Source: Rotaria sordida
Lineage: Eukaryota > Rotifera > Eurotatoria > Philodinida > Philodinidae
Reading direction: 5' to 3'
DNA length: 64,000 nt
Assembly (NCBI GenBank): GCA_905250125.1
Contig: CAJNOL010000062.1
Coordinates: 245,820-309,819 of the forward strand
Below are positions 24,293 to 37,500 of this stretch, piece by piece; the stretch's first letter is position 1; every line of letters starts with the position of its first letter. The notes under the pieces were generated by a model. It saw only the letters and a program-made list of their open reading frames with translations. It ran no database searches and had not been told where the DNA came from. The translations under genes and the position numbers were made by a program.

Positions 24293-26525
24293 ATGAAAAC
24301 AAAGAATAAAACTCATTTAATTTCTCTATGTTCATCTTGTAATAACAAACGAAATCTTTATCAAGCATCGTATTTTCGTGCTTGGCTTAAATATAAATCA
24401 GATAATATATTTGCAGCAGGTCCTATTGTTATTATTTCTATTCTTGCATTAATTTCTATTTGTTTAATTCTTATTTTTTCATCCCTATATTTATGGAGTG
24501 GAGAAACAAACACATATTCTCAATCATTGTGGGAAACATTCATGCGTACAATGGGTTAGATCGATTTATTTTTCTTTTCAAAATCTAAATTTGAATATTA
24601 TGAAAATTTTCTATAGATCCCGGTTCTGCAGCAGAAGATACTGGTGGAATTCATCGATTAATTTCAGCAACAGTCACTATGTGTGGTATCTTTATTATTT
24701 CAACATTAATTGGTGCATTAACAACAGGGATGGAAGGAAAATTAGCTGAATTACGTAAAGGACGAACCAAAGTTGTTGAAACAAACCATACAAGTAAATA
24801 AGATTTTTTTAAAATTTCTTTATTATTTTTTTGTTTTTCTTCAAATAAATAGTTATACTTGGTTGGTCATCTAAAATCTTTGATATAATTAATGAATTAG
24901 TTATTGCTAATGAAAATCAACATAATCCATCAATTGTTATTTTAGCACCAATAGATCGTATTGAAATGCAAGAAATAATTTCACAAAAAATTGATGGAAA
25001 TAAAAATACAAAAATTATTTGTCGTAATGGTGATCCAATGTCAATACATGATTTAAACATTTTATCACCAAATAATGCTCGATCAATAATTATCCTAGCA
25101 CCATTAAATGATAATCCTGATGTAAGTGTTATAAAAACAATATTAGCTATAACAAATAATCCTCAAAGAACAAAATTAAAATTTCATATTGTTGCTGAAA
25201 TAAAAGAACGAAATAATATTGAAGTAGCACGTATTGCAGGTAAGAAATTCGATTACAAAAATAAAAATAAAAATATCTTGTATACAGGTGCAGATGAAGT
25301 TGTATTTGTTCATGCTGATGAAATAATTGCACGTATAATAGCACAAAGTGGTCGTCAATCAGGTTTATCAATTATTTTATCAATGTTACTTTCATTTAAA
25401 TATGATGAAATTTATTTTAAATATGAACCTTTATTAGTTGGTAAAACATTTAATGATGCTTTATTTCTTTATCGTACTAGTTCAGTTATTGGTTTAATGT
25501 TTGCTGATGAAACAATAAAAATATGTCCATCAGGTGATACAATTATTCATCAAAATGATCAAATAATTGTTATTGCTGAAGATGATGATGCTATTAATTT
25601 ATCATCAAATTATTCGTCAATTACAATATTATATGAAAAAGATATTTCATCAATAACAATGTACAATGAAAAACAAACAAATATTGAAAAAAATATTATA
25701 CTTGGATGGAATTCTAAAGCATCATTAATTGCAAAACAATTAGATAATTATGTATCAGAAGGAAGTGAATTGCATATTTTGACAAATATTGATAAAGCAA
25801 AAAAAATTATAACTGAACAATTAGTTAATGAATTAAAAAGACAAAAATTATATTTACATTCTGGTGATATTACAAATCGACTTGACTTAGAAAAACTTAA
25901 TTTGTAAATATAAAAATCTTATATTAAAACAAAAGAAAAAAAAAAAAATTTTATCTTTCTCTTACCTTTTAGATACAATTATCATGATGTTATTCTTCTT
26001 GCTAATGATATTAATAATGAACAAAATCAATTAGAAACATCATCTTCAGAAGCAGCTGATGCCGAATGTCTCATATGTTTATTACACTTACGTAATATGA
26101 TTGATAAAAATCCTCGTCAAAAAACATTTAATATTGTTACAGAAATGTTTGATATACGAAATCGTGAATTAGCTGAAATAACACGTGCAGATGATTTTAT
26201 TGTTAGTCCAAATATACTTTCAAAATATATAGCTCAAATATCTGAAAATAAAAATTTAACAAAAGTATTTGATGTTTTATTAACAGCTGAAGGTGTAGAA
26301 ATTTATTTAAGACCAATTTCATTATTTACCAAATTAGATGTTGCTATACCATTTCGTCGAATACTTGAAGCATCACTTAAACAACAAACATTAGCTATTG
26401 GATATAGACAAATGAAATATGCTCAAGATTCAAATAAATTTTATGGAATCGTTTTAAATCCTGATAAAGATGTACCAATTATTTTTCAATATGATGATAA
26501 AATTATTGTACTTGCAGAAGAATAA
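24293..26525 (+). CDS. CASTOR/POLLUX-family RCK ion channel
   Basis: Five exons (24293-24554, 24617-24793, 24853-25239, 25288-25903, 25973-26525) give 664 aa. There are two predicted membrane helices (about 42-68 and 103-125). Between them is a pore-loop region with DPG at 88-90, in the place where plant CASTOR/POLLUX have AD(S/A)GN. Two tandem RCK/Rossmann domains follow: ILGWSSK near 148-154 and ILGWNSK near 413-419. The first ends in the family hallmark AEDDD (372-376), and the C-terminus IIVLAEE matches the family end. In plants these are nuclear-envelope cation channels, and bacterial relatives are Ca2+-gated. Length and two helices fit the bacterial form better than the ~850-aa, four-helix plant form. 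The animal role is unknown. Intron-rich structure and local AT-rich codon use argue against contamination. Confidence 0.88.
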
Positions 26526-28387
26526 ATGAATACTCACGTTGTATTCATGAAAATAATAGGTTTTATTGAAGATTGATATGTTTTTCTTCTATGAAATAAA
26601 AGAATCTTCTCAGAAAACATTGCAGAAAGATTAAATGAAATCTATAATAAATGTAAGCGTAGGAAATAAAAATTTTATATTGATATCTATATGCATCAAA
26701 TTGTAAAGATCGAACTTGTAGGAATAGAATAAAAATGCACATCGCATATAGCATTGACTTGTAAGTGCCATAGCACAATACATGATTACATTGAGGCTGT
26801 AGTTCAACAATAAATTGTCATTCCTTTGAGACTATTATTGATTATGTTAACAGATACGAAGAATCTCGGATGGCTTAAAAAACTGCAAAGCAATTAAATA
26901 AGAAACATATTCATTAGAAATATTTGTTTTTTTCCTAATCATATGATTTTTAACAAAAGTCAATCTACAATTCTATAAAATTTCATTAAAAATTATATAA
27001 TAATTGTACTAAAACTTTAAATGAAATAATAATAGAAAATCTACGATGTAAATACGAATATAGAAGAAAATATCAAAAAGAAATATAAAGTCAAGGTGAC
27101 TAATATGATTTAACCAAGAAGATTATTTCCTATGTCTATACTTCTTAAAAGTAAATTCACATAGGATAAAAATAAAATAAATTAATATAGATTTACTTAT
27201 TACTATCGACATAAATTATGTTTTATTTGGTTGTGTGACACAATAGATTTGAGAGAATACTATTCCCCGTGTCATAGAATTATAAAACAATTATCTATGC
27301 ATGCATTGTTCATTCGTGACATGACTCAATTAATAAAATTCATAGAGTTTTGATGCAAAAATTATACATTGACGGTTCGTTTATCTTATCAATTATTAGA
27401 TACTTTAATTATCTTTTTGCAGATTTATATATTGATAACCATGAAATATGAACAATTCCTTCAATAATACTATGTTATTTTCTTCTTTCATAATATTCAA
27501 TAAGAATATTTTTCTATTTTTGTCCGATACATTACTCAGAACCATCGTCTGTTTTCTTTCTTTATGACTAGGTTGGAAAGTACATGTATTTATAGTTATT
27601 CTTTTAACATTACTCTTGTTAATTAGACTATAGAAAATATACTTAATTCACTATTCCTTTTGGTTTTACATATGTGAGTGTAAACATGTTTATTATAATG
27701 TATTGATTTTGAATAATTTTCTCTTTAATTTCGTCGGACAAGCATATTTTCTTTTTTTTTGTATAAAAAAAAAATACTTTTTCTAAGGAAATTCTGAAAT
27801 TTGACTGACATAATAATTGCTTTCATGTAGTTCAACAAGATTTCAAGTATGCTGAACATAAAGGATCACTTTCTTTTATAAAGAAACAATATTTGAAAGT
27901 ACTTACTATTGTAGAAGTTTTACAGTACATTTTAGAAATAAAAAGTATTTTTGAGGACTTCATTTACATGAAGTCCCTAATTAAATTCATCACTTGATGA
28001 ATAACAAATCATTGGACATTTCTAACATTTGTATTGAGATATATTAATAAAGATTAAGATAAAACACAGAATCATTTTTATTCAAATAATAAGCAAACAT
28101 TAGTACAAATAATTCACAAAAAACAGAAAAAGTAAACTCAAAATAATCGATATATAAGCCAAACCTCTGCACTGTATAAACACGTTTTGTTGTGCAAGAA
28201 TAACCAAGAATAATAATGACAGGCCAAGGTCTTTTAAAAAAGAAAAACAAGAAACAAAGAAAAAAAAGATATTAATATGATTGTAAGTCTGTGATAAAAA
28301 AAATAGAAAGTTATGATACTCAAAAACAAAAACAATAACAAAAACAAAAGTGCACCATTTTTATATCTAAAAGAAAAGCACAACAAT
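26526..28387. other. AT-rich convergent spacer
   Basis: Lies between the 3' ends of the plus-strand channel gene and the minus-strand RRBP1-like gene. No gene, RNA gene or clear repeat was seen; short frames on the minus strand are low-complexity. Confidence 0.5.
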
Positions 28388-31300
28388 TTAGGATGATTTT
28401 GTATTTTGATTTTTTTGTTGTTCATCTAATAATTTATTTAATTCTTCCATAATTTTCCAATTACGTTGTCGTAATTGATCATTTTTAGTTTTTAAATTAT
28501 TTATTTCTTGTTTAATTTCATTTGTTGAATTATTTGACTGATTTTGAATCAGTTTATCATATTTAAGTTGTAATTGTTCATATTCTTGAACTTGTTCTTT
28601 TAATTGACCACAATGTGTTCGTAATTCATCACGTTGATGACTTATTTCATTAATTTTTGAATTTAAATTTTTATCAAGTTCATTATGTTTTTGACGAAGA
28701 TTTGTTAATTCTTTATCTAATTTTTTATATTTATTTATATCAGCTATCATTTGTTCTAGTCGTTCTTGTTTTTGAGTATCGGCTACGAAAATAAATTATA
28801 TTAAAGAAAATAATAAATAAAATAATTAATTACCTTTTTTATAAATTTCTGCTGCATGTTTACTTGCTCGTTCACTTTCAGCAGCTTCATTTTCTAGAGC
28901 ACTATTTCTAATAGTCATTTGTCTTAATTGTTCATTAAGAATATGTTGTTGTTGTTTAAGTTCATTAATTGTTGCAGGCATCATTGAATAAGCATGCAAT
29001 TGATGTTGAAATCGAGCATTTTCATCTGCTAATCTTCGAAGTTGCATTTGAAATGGATAAATCATTTGTTCATATTGTAACATATTATTCGGTTGTTGTT
29101 GTTGTTGTTGTTGGAATTGTCGAATTGTATTTTCCATATCAGCATTAGATTTAGTTAATTCAAGTACACGACTTTTTTCTGCTTGTAATTCAATTGCAAG
29201 AATTTTTGCTTGACTACGATATGTTTCATCAAGAATACGTTCAAATGTTTTATCATGTTTTGTTGATGATATTAAACGTTGTAAATCATGTTTATCTGAT
29301 ATATGTTTTGTAGCAATTTTATTTAGAATTATTTGAAGTTCTTCAGATGAAAATGCTACTGTATCAAATATTGATATTAATTCATCGAGAAGACCATTCG
29401 ATGTAGCTAATGAACGAACTAAGTCAAGTCTTTGTAGAGAAGATTGTGAACCAGCCGATGTAGATAATAAAGGACTAATTGAATTATTGCATCCAGTTGA
29501 TGGTGAATCTACGAAAAAAAATAAATTTAATTTTATACATATATCAATTGCATATTTATTTCTATGATAAAAATTTAAATCTGTAATCTTGTCTATTATT
29601 GTATCAATTGCGAAAGAGCAAGATGATATATCCTTATCTTTTGCATGGTTAAATCTAGCGTTCAAATAGCAAAACATAAGACTACGTCCGCTTTTTTTTT
29701 GGCCATTTCTAGTTCTCGAAGAGGGTACAACCGATCCGTCTGAAATTTTTATCATAAATAGACTACTTAGCACGAGAAACCACGAGTTCGAAGAAGAAAA
29801 TTCTAAATAAAATTTTCACAGGTTTTTCGGAAGCACACTAGTATTCCGAGGGTCACATCGGGCCCGATTACACACCTCTATATAACATTGTTCTCAGAGG
29901 TGGTTTTTTGAGGTTTTTCAAAAATTTCACCTTCTTTTTCTTTTATGAAAAAAATATGTGAAGATTCGAATCTAAAAAAGCAGAGCGTTAGAGCTCAGGA
30001 TCCTATAAATCCGAACAGGAAGGTCACGAACGAAAACGGTCGATTTTATCTGTATAGAATGCCTCCAAGTATCTCTAGTAACAGTTTCAGCGTGATCAGA
30101 CAGAGTTAAATGGAAGTCCGTAAGCAGACCCAGTGTAGTCATCTAAAAAATCAGACTTTTCTCGAAAAAACTGTAAAAACCTTGTTTTAAAACTTTTTTC
30201 TCCAACTCGTATCTCCTTATTTTAACTGCTCTATCTGTGATGAAAGTTTCAGGCGAACTGGTTGTACTTGCTTCGGGGGGTAGCGGACATTTCGCACTAA
30301 GTCATTCCGAACTCCTGTCACGTGTCCAGGTGTTCGGAAATGATTTTTGTCCTGGACGACATTCATTACAATCACCCTGTTTTTTTTATTCTTGATTGAT
30401 TTTTGCATTCCAAACTTCCGTACACAATTACGAACACCCTGTCTTTTTTCCTTATGTTCGGAGATCATAACGAACTCCGCCGCCGGGAGATCATAATGAA
30501 AAGTAGGTGCGAAATGTCCCTTTCTCGCTTCTGATATGAATCGTCACAGCTGAGTGGCTATATTGATCGACACGTTTCTACAAGGTATTGTACTCAAAGC
30601 TCAACACCACCTGATATGAAATGACTCTTCAGTAGTCACTAACAGCTATTTGTCTCGGATCACTCGTCCGATAACATGTTGACTATGTTGTGACATATAT
30701 CTGTTCTTATAGCTAGTATGTGATTAGTTAATGTGTATAGAAAGGTGAAGCAGTTCAGTGGAAGAATTTTATTTCAGGCTGGTCTTCTATCCAGAGGTAC
30801 AGCTAGTATTAGTTGTAAGAAAGATATCTGGTTATTGAGTCTGCTGTTAGATAGCACATCATACTGCAAGGTAGACGAACAACAAGCGTATTCTTCCTTT
30901 TGTCTCTTTGTCTACCAGAAATGACCAAAAAAGACGGAACTACGCTTAATTAAGGGTGTCAAAATAAGAAATAGTAGTATTAGTCAACAAACTGGAATTG
31001 AATCTATTAATTGCCAAATTATTCGACTTACATGTAGTATATAGACAGACATCTCAAGAGACAAACTCAGATACCATGATTATTTTCTTCAAAGAAACTT
31101 GTAAAAATTCGCAACTGTTCTTTAAAAAATTTTGATTGATTTGCAATAAACTTTGATAAATTCCTCAATCCTCATTGTATATATCTAAAGTTCTTACAAA
31201 ATACCTATATCAAATTACTAATATGAAATCTAGAATAAATATACTCGAATTTGATAAAAAGGATAATTAATACTGATGAATGCTTAAAATAATCTAGCAA

Positions 31301-32538
31301 CATATCTTTCGTGTCTACCTAATCGAAATTAAATAAATTATATAATCAAATGCCTACTTTGAACTCTACAGTATTATGGTTAGAAAAAATAACTTATTTT
31401 CACGAACTCTTTTACCCTATATAAAATAACTGATAATGAGAGAGATCAATTTCTGATCGTGAAGAGTTTTGTTTTCTAATAGTTTTTGTCATAGTATTAT
31501 GTCAATTCTTTCTATGAAGATTTAATCTAACTGACTTTATCTGTTTTTAATAAAGTAATGAATATTACCTGTTAAAAAATCGGATTCAGATGAATAACCA
31601 TTATGTATCGATAATTCCTGTTGTGGTAAAAGATTCATTGATAATTCTCTTTGATTATCATCGATTTGTTGTTGTTGTTGTTGTTGTTGTTCTTTAACTG
31701 ACGATGGTGTAAAATCGTTTGATCGTGCAGCTGAACCAGGCAGAAGAGGTGATCTTTTTTGTGGTAATGGTCCTCTTCTTTTACGATATCTTCGAGCAGC
31801 AGATGCAGCTTCTTTTTCTAATTGTTGTTGTTGGAATCGGGGTGGTAATGGATTAAAGGCAGAATATGTATAATTATGATAGGATGGTGATATATGTCCA
31901 TTTGATTTCGAATACATATCTCGAGAAGGGTTTAAATGATTCGATGAATTTTTGATTGGTGATGACAAATGAGCTTGTTTAACAGGTGCTACACTTGCTT
32001 GAGGTTTAGATAGAACAATATATTCTTCTTTTGATGGAGGTAAACTTGGTGATTTATTAATAACTTTAGGTTTATTACGTTGTTTAATTGCTATAGTAGG
32101 TTCTTGTTCATCTTCAACATGTGTTGAAGAAGAAATAATTTGTTCTGTTTGAATTGAATTTTCAAATTTTTCTTTTACTTGTTTTTCATCTGATTGTTGT
32201 ACAGTTTGTTCTAAAAGTGATTCATCTTCTTCGTCTTCTTCTTGTTCTTGTTCTTGTTCATCTTTTTCAAGTGTTATTTCAGGTAAAATTTTTTTTTGTT
32301 CTGCTTCACTAATATCATTACTGTTCGAATTCGTCATTGGTTGTTTTTTTTTATTTGCATTTCGAGAATTTTTTCGGCGACTACTTGTACTACCGCGACG
32401 TCCTTGTTGATTCATAATTGTATCTAATTGAAATTTATCAGATGGAATTTGTCGTTGAATAAAATAAGTTAATCCACCCAAAAATGAAACAATGATTGTA
32501 AATATTACTAGCCAATATTCAACAATCCAAAAGTCCAT
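28388..32538 (-). CDS. RRBP1/kinectin-like ER coiled-coil membrane protein
   Basis: Three exons (32538-31569, 29508-28834, 28782-28388) splice in frame to 679 aa. An N-terminal membrane anchor (about residues 7-27, YWLVIFTIIVSFLGGLTYFI) is followed by a basic KKN/RRK stretch and a long low-complexity linker rich in Glu, Gln and Ser, including a CAA-encoded Gln run. From ~residue 330 a conserved helical region resembles the p180/kinectin segment (DELISIF..FSSEELQ, then coiled coil ending ENARFQHQL). A C-terminal coiled coil reaches the stop. Family members sit in rough ER and bind ribosomes, microtubules or kinesin. The protein is much shorter than human RRBP1 (~1400 aa) and lacks the decapeptide repeats. 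The 2.06-kb first intron carries repeats. Assignment rests on layout and moderate similarity. Confidence 0.72.
30285..30525. mobile_element. Short GC-richer inverted-repeat element in intron
   Basis: The ends pair as GCGGACATTTCGCAC (left) and the complement of GTGCGAAATGTCCCT (right), ~240 bp apart, in a patch richer in G+C than the intron around it. Inside, GAGATCATAA(C/T)GA occurs twice. Probably a MITE; no target duplication was resolved. Confidence 0.5.
30535..30770. repeat. Dispersed repeat X, copy 2
   Basis: Same orientation as 2925-3245, with scattered differences. The shared core includes TGTTGACTATGTTGTGACATA here. It lies directly after the 30285-30525 inverted repeat, inside the first intron of the RRBP1-like gene. 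Confidence 0.5.
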
Positions 32539-34535
32539 CAACAGACCAGCTGTCTATGTAAACGAAATCATTTTTCACTTATCTGCAATCATAGCCACAC
32601 AAAAAAAAATTACTATCAGATCTACCACTCTATTTATAGTGTGCTCAACTGTGACGAAGAAAAATGAAACTAGAATGAAGAAAAAAAACGAAAGAAAAAG
32701 AAATACGGCAAATTATCGGTTACAGAGAGAGACACCATGTATGCGTAATAGCAAATGCACGATACATACCTTTGCAAACAAATGAAAAAAAAATCAAGAC
32801 ACATCTATACATTGAAAAGTGAAGAGAAGGAAAGAACAGAATGATTAAGGAAGTGCGTAGGTGAGAATAGTATGTTACCTTTTGAACTGATTTCAAATTT
32901 TTTTTCCTTTGCAGTTCGTTTATTTACACAAGTTTCAAAAAAAAGGAATGAAAAAAAAAATTAACAGTTAGAAAATTTTGCCAATAATTCTGTTTAGTTT
33001 GAAAGAGAAGTTACCCGACAGGCTCAAGGCCATGGTAATACTTTACTTGTGTTAATTATTTTTTGTTCCTAAGCTTATTGTATTAATGTGTGTGTGTGTT
33101 GTCAAGTGAAAAACAAAAGTAATCAAAAGTACACTAGTAGCCAGTCAAGATCCAAAGATAATTCTCTCACTAGAATTTATTTCTTTGAATTTTCAAATCT
33201 TTATCGAAATTTTTTCAATTAAAAACAGAATATTTTTCTTTTATGACATAGAAAAAATTAGTTGATACAAAAAGATAAAAACAAATAACGAAATATTGTT
33301 TTAGATTTTCTACGAAACATTTATTTACTTAGTGCAACTTGTCAATCAAGTATTATTCGATATCATTAAAAAATAATCAATGATCGTACATCAGTATGCA
33401 CATGTATTTATACATAAACATGTAAGAAAACAGAGAGAACAGATATTTTCTCGTTAAAATATTATGCATACAACTATAAAGTATTCGAGAAGAAAAAACT
33501 TAAAAATATAGGGCTTTTTAGAGTAATATAGTACTATTTATTTTATTATTTGTTACATAATTTTCATTTTCAAAAAGCTTTCACATTGTATACGTGAATT
33601 AAAATATGAATTCTTATTTAAATTTATAAAAATACTTACGCCATATTCTCGCATTCCATATTTAGCATATTAAATAGAGTGCAAGAGTCAGTTTGAAAAT
33701 TTGAACTGCATTATTGACCATGTAATATTGTTTTTAAAACGTTTAATATTCGTCTCCTATGATTAACTAAACAAATAATTAACATTAAAAAATATTGTAG
33801 ATAAAATAAACTACCAGAAAACTCGAAAGTAATGATAATCTAAAAAGAAAAAGTTTCAAAAATTGTCTATAATATATCATGTTTTGAAAATTGAATTTAT
33901 TATAAAAATATCGAATTCTAAATAGTAATAAAAAACATATTATTAATAATTTTCTGTAAGATCAACAAAAGCAATGTTAGAAGACATTATTTCTAATCTC
34001 AGAAAAATCAAACATCGTTGCATTGATCGATTGAATAAAATAAAAAATGAGAATTTTTCAGCTTCTTCGAATTCGTTTAAGATTTTCTCCTTTTTAAAAT
34101 CAAATCTTTTTTTCATTTATCAAAAAACCTCAAAAAATTTCATATAAGCGACTTTACTACTTTACAATTTCAATTCTCCAACCTATTATTCGAAAGCTTT
34201 TTTTTCTTTTGATTATCAAGTATCCATTTGCCACATTTCATTGTAAAATGAAAAATAAATAGTAGTTCAAACATTGACTCCTTGACAGTGAAAGAACAAG
34301 AAAAAAAAAACAATAAAAAATAGAAGAACCAAGAACATTCGAGAAAAAACGTGTGAAATGAACTATATGAGAATATATCTGTAAAAAAAAAAAAAATTAA
34401 AGAAAAAATTTTAAGACGACTTTATTTAAAGACAAAAAAAAGTACGTTTCATTTTTCTGCACATATATATATATATGTATATATGTATCAATGTCGTCAA
34501 GCAAAAAAAAACAAAAAAGAAAAAAAAATGATCAT
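32539..34535. other. Spacer between RRBP1-like gene and transportin
   Basis: The promoter side of the RRBP1-like gene and the 3' UTR side of transportin-1. It is AT-rich, with a TG run near 33090 and an AT-dinucleotide tract near 34463-34490. No gene was recognised; a 97-codon plus frame at 32492-32785 overlaps the RRBP1-like start and is a shadow. Confidence 0.5.
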
Positions 34536-37500
34536 TTAAACACCATAATGAATTTGAAGACGCTGTTTTAGTGGTAAAGGAAATCGATCTGTTAATTGTT
34601 TCCATTGTTCATTACCAAATTCTTGTTTAAATGTTTGTAAAATATCTCGAAATTTAGCATGTAATTCCATAGGTGGTTTTTCCCATGATGCTATAGCGTC
34701 ACATACATAAATAAATTCACTTGTAACACCTAATGGATTTAATATAATCATATTACATATACCACGAAATGCTGAATCTTTTTCTTCATTATCACGTATA
34801 TTTCGTAAAGCAACACACCATGGACGAATAAAACGTGCTAATTGAGAGGAAACATCATTTGGACAAACAAGACCTAAACGTCCAATTGTTATTGCTGTAT
34901 TTTCTAATAAAGTTTTCGGTGTATTATTTCGATTAATAATTATAATTAATGCTTCAAGAATAATTGAAACAAATGGTTGAATTTCAGAACCAATTTGTAT
35001 AGCTATTTCACCTATAGCCCATATAGCATTATTACATACACTAACGTGATGTGGATCAAGATTTTGTGTTAATAATGGTAAAAAAATATTTAGATGTTTA
35101 CGAACATGACGAAAACATGCTTTTGTTAAATCACCTAATAATGCAAATGAACTTTGACGAACTTCAGCCATTGAATCTTGTGCACAACGTTCAAGTAATG
35201 TTAAAAGATTTGATCGTTCAACAAGAGAATCAATATGAGAACCTAGAAAAAACACGAAAAATAAATTATTTTTTCAATTAATTAAAAATCATATGTATAA
35301 AAAAATTCTATCTTCAATTATAGTGATTATCATAATTTTTCAAAAGAAAAATTCGTTAAATAACAATAGCTTCTAGTTTTTTTTTAATAAGACTATTAAA
35401 ATTTAATTGAATAGACACACTAATTAGTGTATGAAACTAACAAAAAAGTCATTGCGTAGGATGGACTATAAATAACACTAAAGATAAAAAATTGAAATAT
35501 TTTCGCTTCGGTTCGTTGGAATGAGCAGAATTTTCGATTAGTAATAAATGTTTATTATTTTTATACGAATAACGTAAATAAATATAATTGCTAAATAATA
35601 TTTTTCACCTGACTATAGAAATTTCACACACGGTCAAATAAGAAAAAAACAAACAAAGCGTTGTATAAATATTTTTTTTATTATCACCTAAGAAATGAAT
35701 AAGAACAAATTTTCAAACATGGAATACCTAGTTTTTTTGCAGGGAAATTAATGTTTTGATACTCAAAAGGGTATAATTAAGTGTTTTACTTATAGTACAC
35801 GAATTTCAGAATTTTAACTGACTAATATCTTTGTATGTATTAATATAGTATCATTCATAAAGTTCGTTTTAATCTGTTCTTATTGTTCTCTTACATGATA
35901 ATACAACATTGTCTATATCATGCATCATTTGTTTTTGTTTTTTCGTCCTTGACAGTAGGTGAAATTTCTTAAGTCATGTTAAAAATACAGCTTGACAATA
36001 GTATTTGTTTATGACATTCGTACGAAAATAAAACTTCTACCACTAGTCAAAATTTAGCCTATTCTAACGAATCGAAGCAGAGATATTTCAGTTTTTTTTG
36101 TTATCGTAGTATTAGTTATAGCCCACTCTATATTGAAAAAGTTCACAAAATAAGTCTATGAATATTAGTCACTACGAGATTTAGTTGAGAATTTTGTAAT
36201 TAAAGAAAAAAAATTTCTTAAAGCTTCTCCGCAGAAAAAAGTTTGTTCGGGCAACCTTTGTGAAGCTGAAATGTGGAACTTACACACATTAAACATTACT
36301 TCATTATTAGTACCTTAATTCTATACTCTTTCCTTTGTTTGCTTCTGCCATTGATCTAAACAATTGATTTACTTTTGCGGTTTCTAAGGTCTGTAATGAT
36401 TGAAGATGCAAAACTTTCACTCATTATTTTCTTCAGGAATATATGAGTCCCACAAAAAGCAATTTGCGTCAGAATTATCAAAATTAAGATAAATGCATGG
36501 GAGGATAGCTCGAGATTTGATCTTTCATCAATGACATGATTTCTTTATTCAGCACCTCATTTTTTGCAAAAAATGTTTATGATTTCTGTCATCACCTACT
36601 TGAAAAATATGCTATCGATTAAAGTACATAGAATTAGCTGGTTTTTCCTTATGGTGATTCTTTGAGGACATCTCAAATCAATCTTTGTTTTCGTTTGAGT
36701 GATGCAGAAGATCGTTCTACTTAATCATAATAGTCACTATTAGGGCTAAGAAATTGCTTTTATGTTACGAATTATCCAGTAACAGAAAAGTTCCCGTTAT
36801 CAAGTAACGAAGATTTTTGTAAGTTTATCCAGGAAAAACTATTTTTTAAAATAAACGACACCTTATAGAGTTGATCAAAGGTTTTCGTGGTCGAGAAATC
36901 TGAATCTGTAATCGTTTTTTCAGAACTATGTACTTGATTTCTTGATCACGTGTCCTAAAATAGCCTCTACTGCATCGAAAAACCAAGTATAGAATTTTGC
37001 AAAACTGATTTCCGATTCGGATTTCTCAACTCCGGAAACCTTTGATCCAACTTTGTAATTTCGATAAATTGAACTTTTCTCTATTTAAAAACTCTTATTA
37101 ACAAATATCATTATAGGCTAGATATCTTTTAATAGAAAAATTATTCGAATAAAAGATTATTAGTAAAGTATATTGAAAGCTATTTTAGAAAACTGGTTTC
37201 TACTTTTGTTTTTTTTTTCTAAAGTGTCAACATATAAATTGAATACAATGAAACACAACAAATCTTGATTATTTAATCAAAGTTTTACTTACAGTATTTA
37301 TAAAACAAAGTTTATTTTATTATTAAATATATTTTCGATTAATAAATTCGTGCGTACGCATTTTCGTAGTGACCATTTATCGGCGACCATGTTTCACTTT
37401 ACCCTCAAAAACTCATATGTATGAATTTCTAGTCTAGTCTCAGGAGTTTATCACGATTTTACTGATTATTTAAGTTGTTTAAGGAAATTTTCAACATCAT

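Noticed and set aside
29509-29773. Longer N-terminal extension of the second RRBP1-like exon
   Set aside because: A GT-AG junction at 29508 joins exon 1 in frame; the extension is intron read-through without family similarity.
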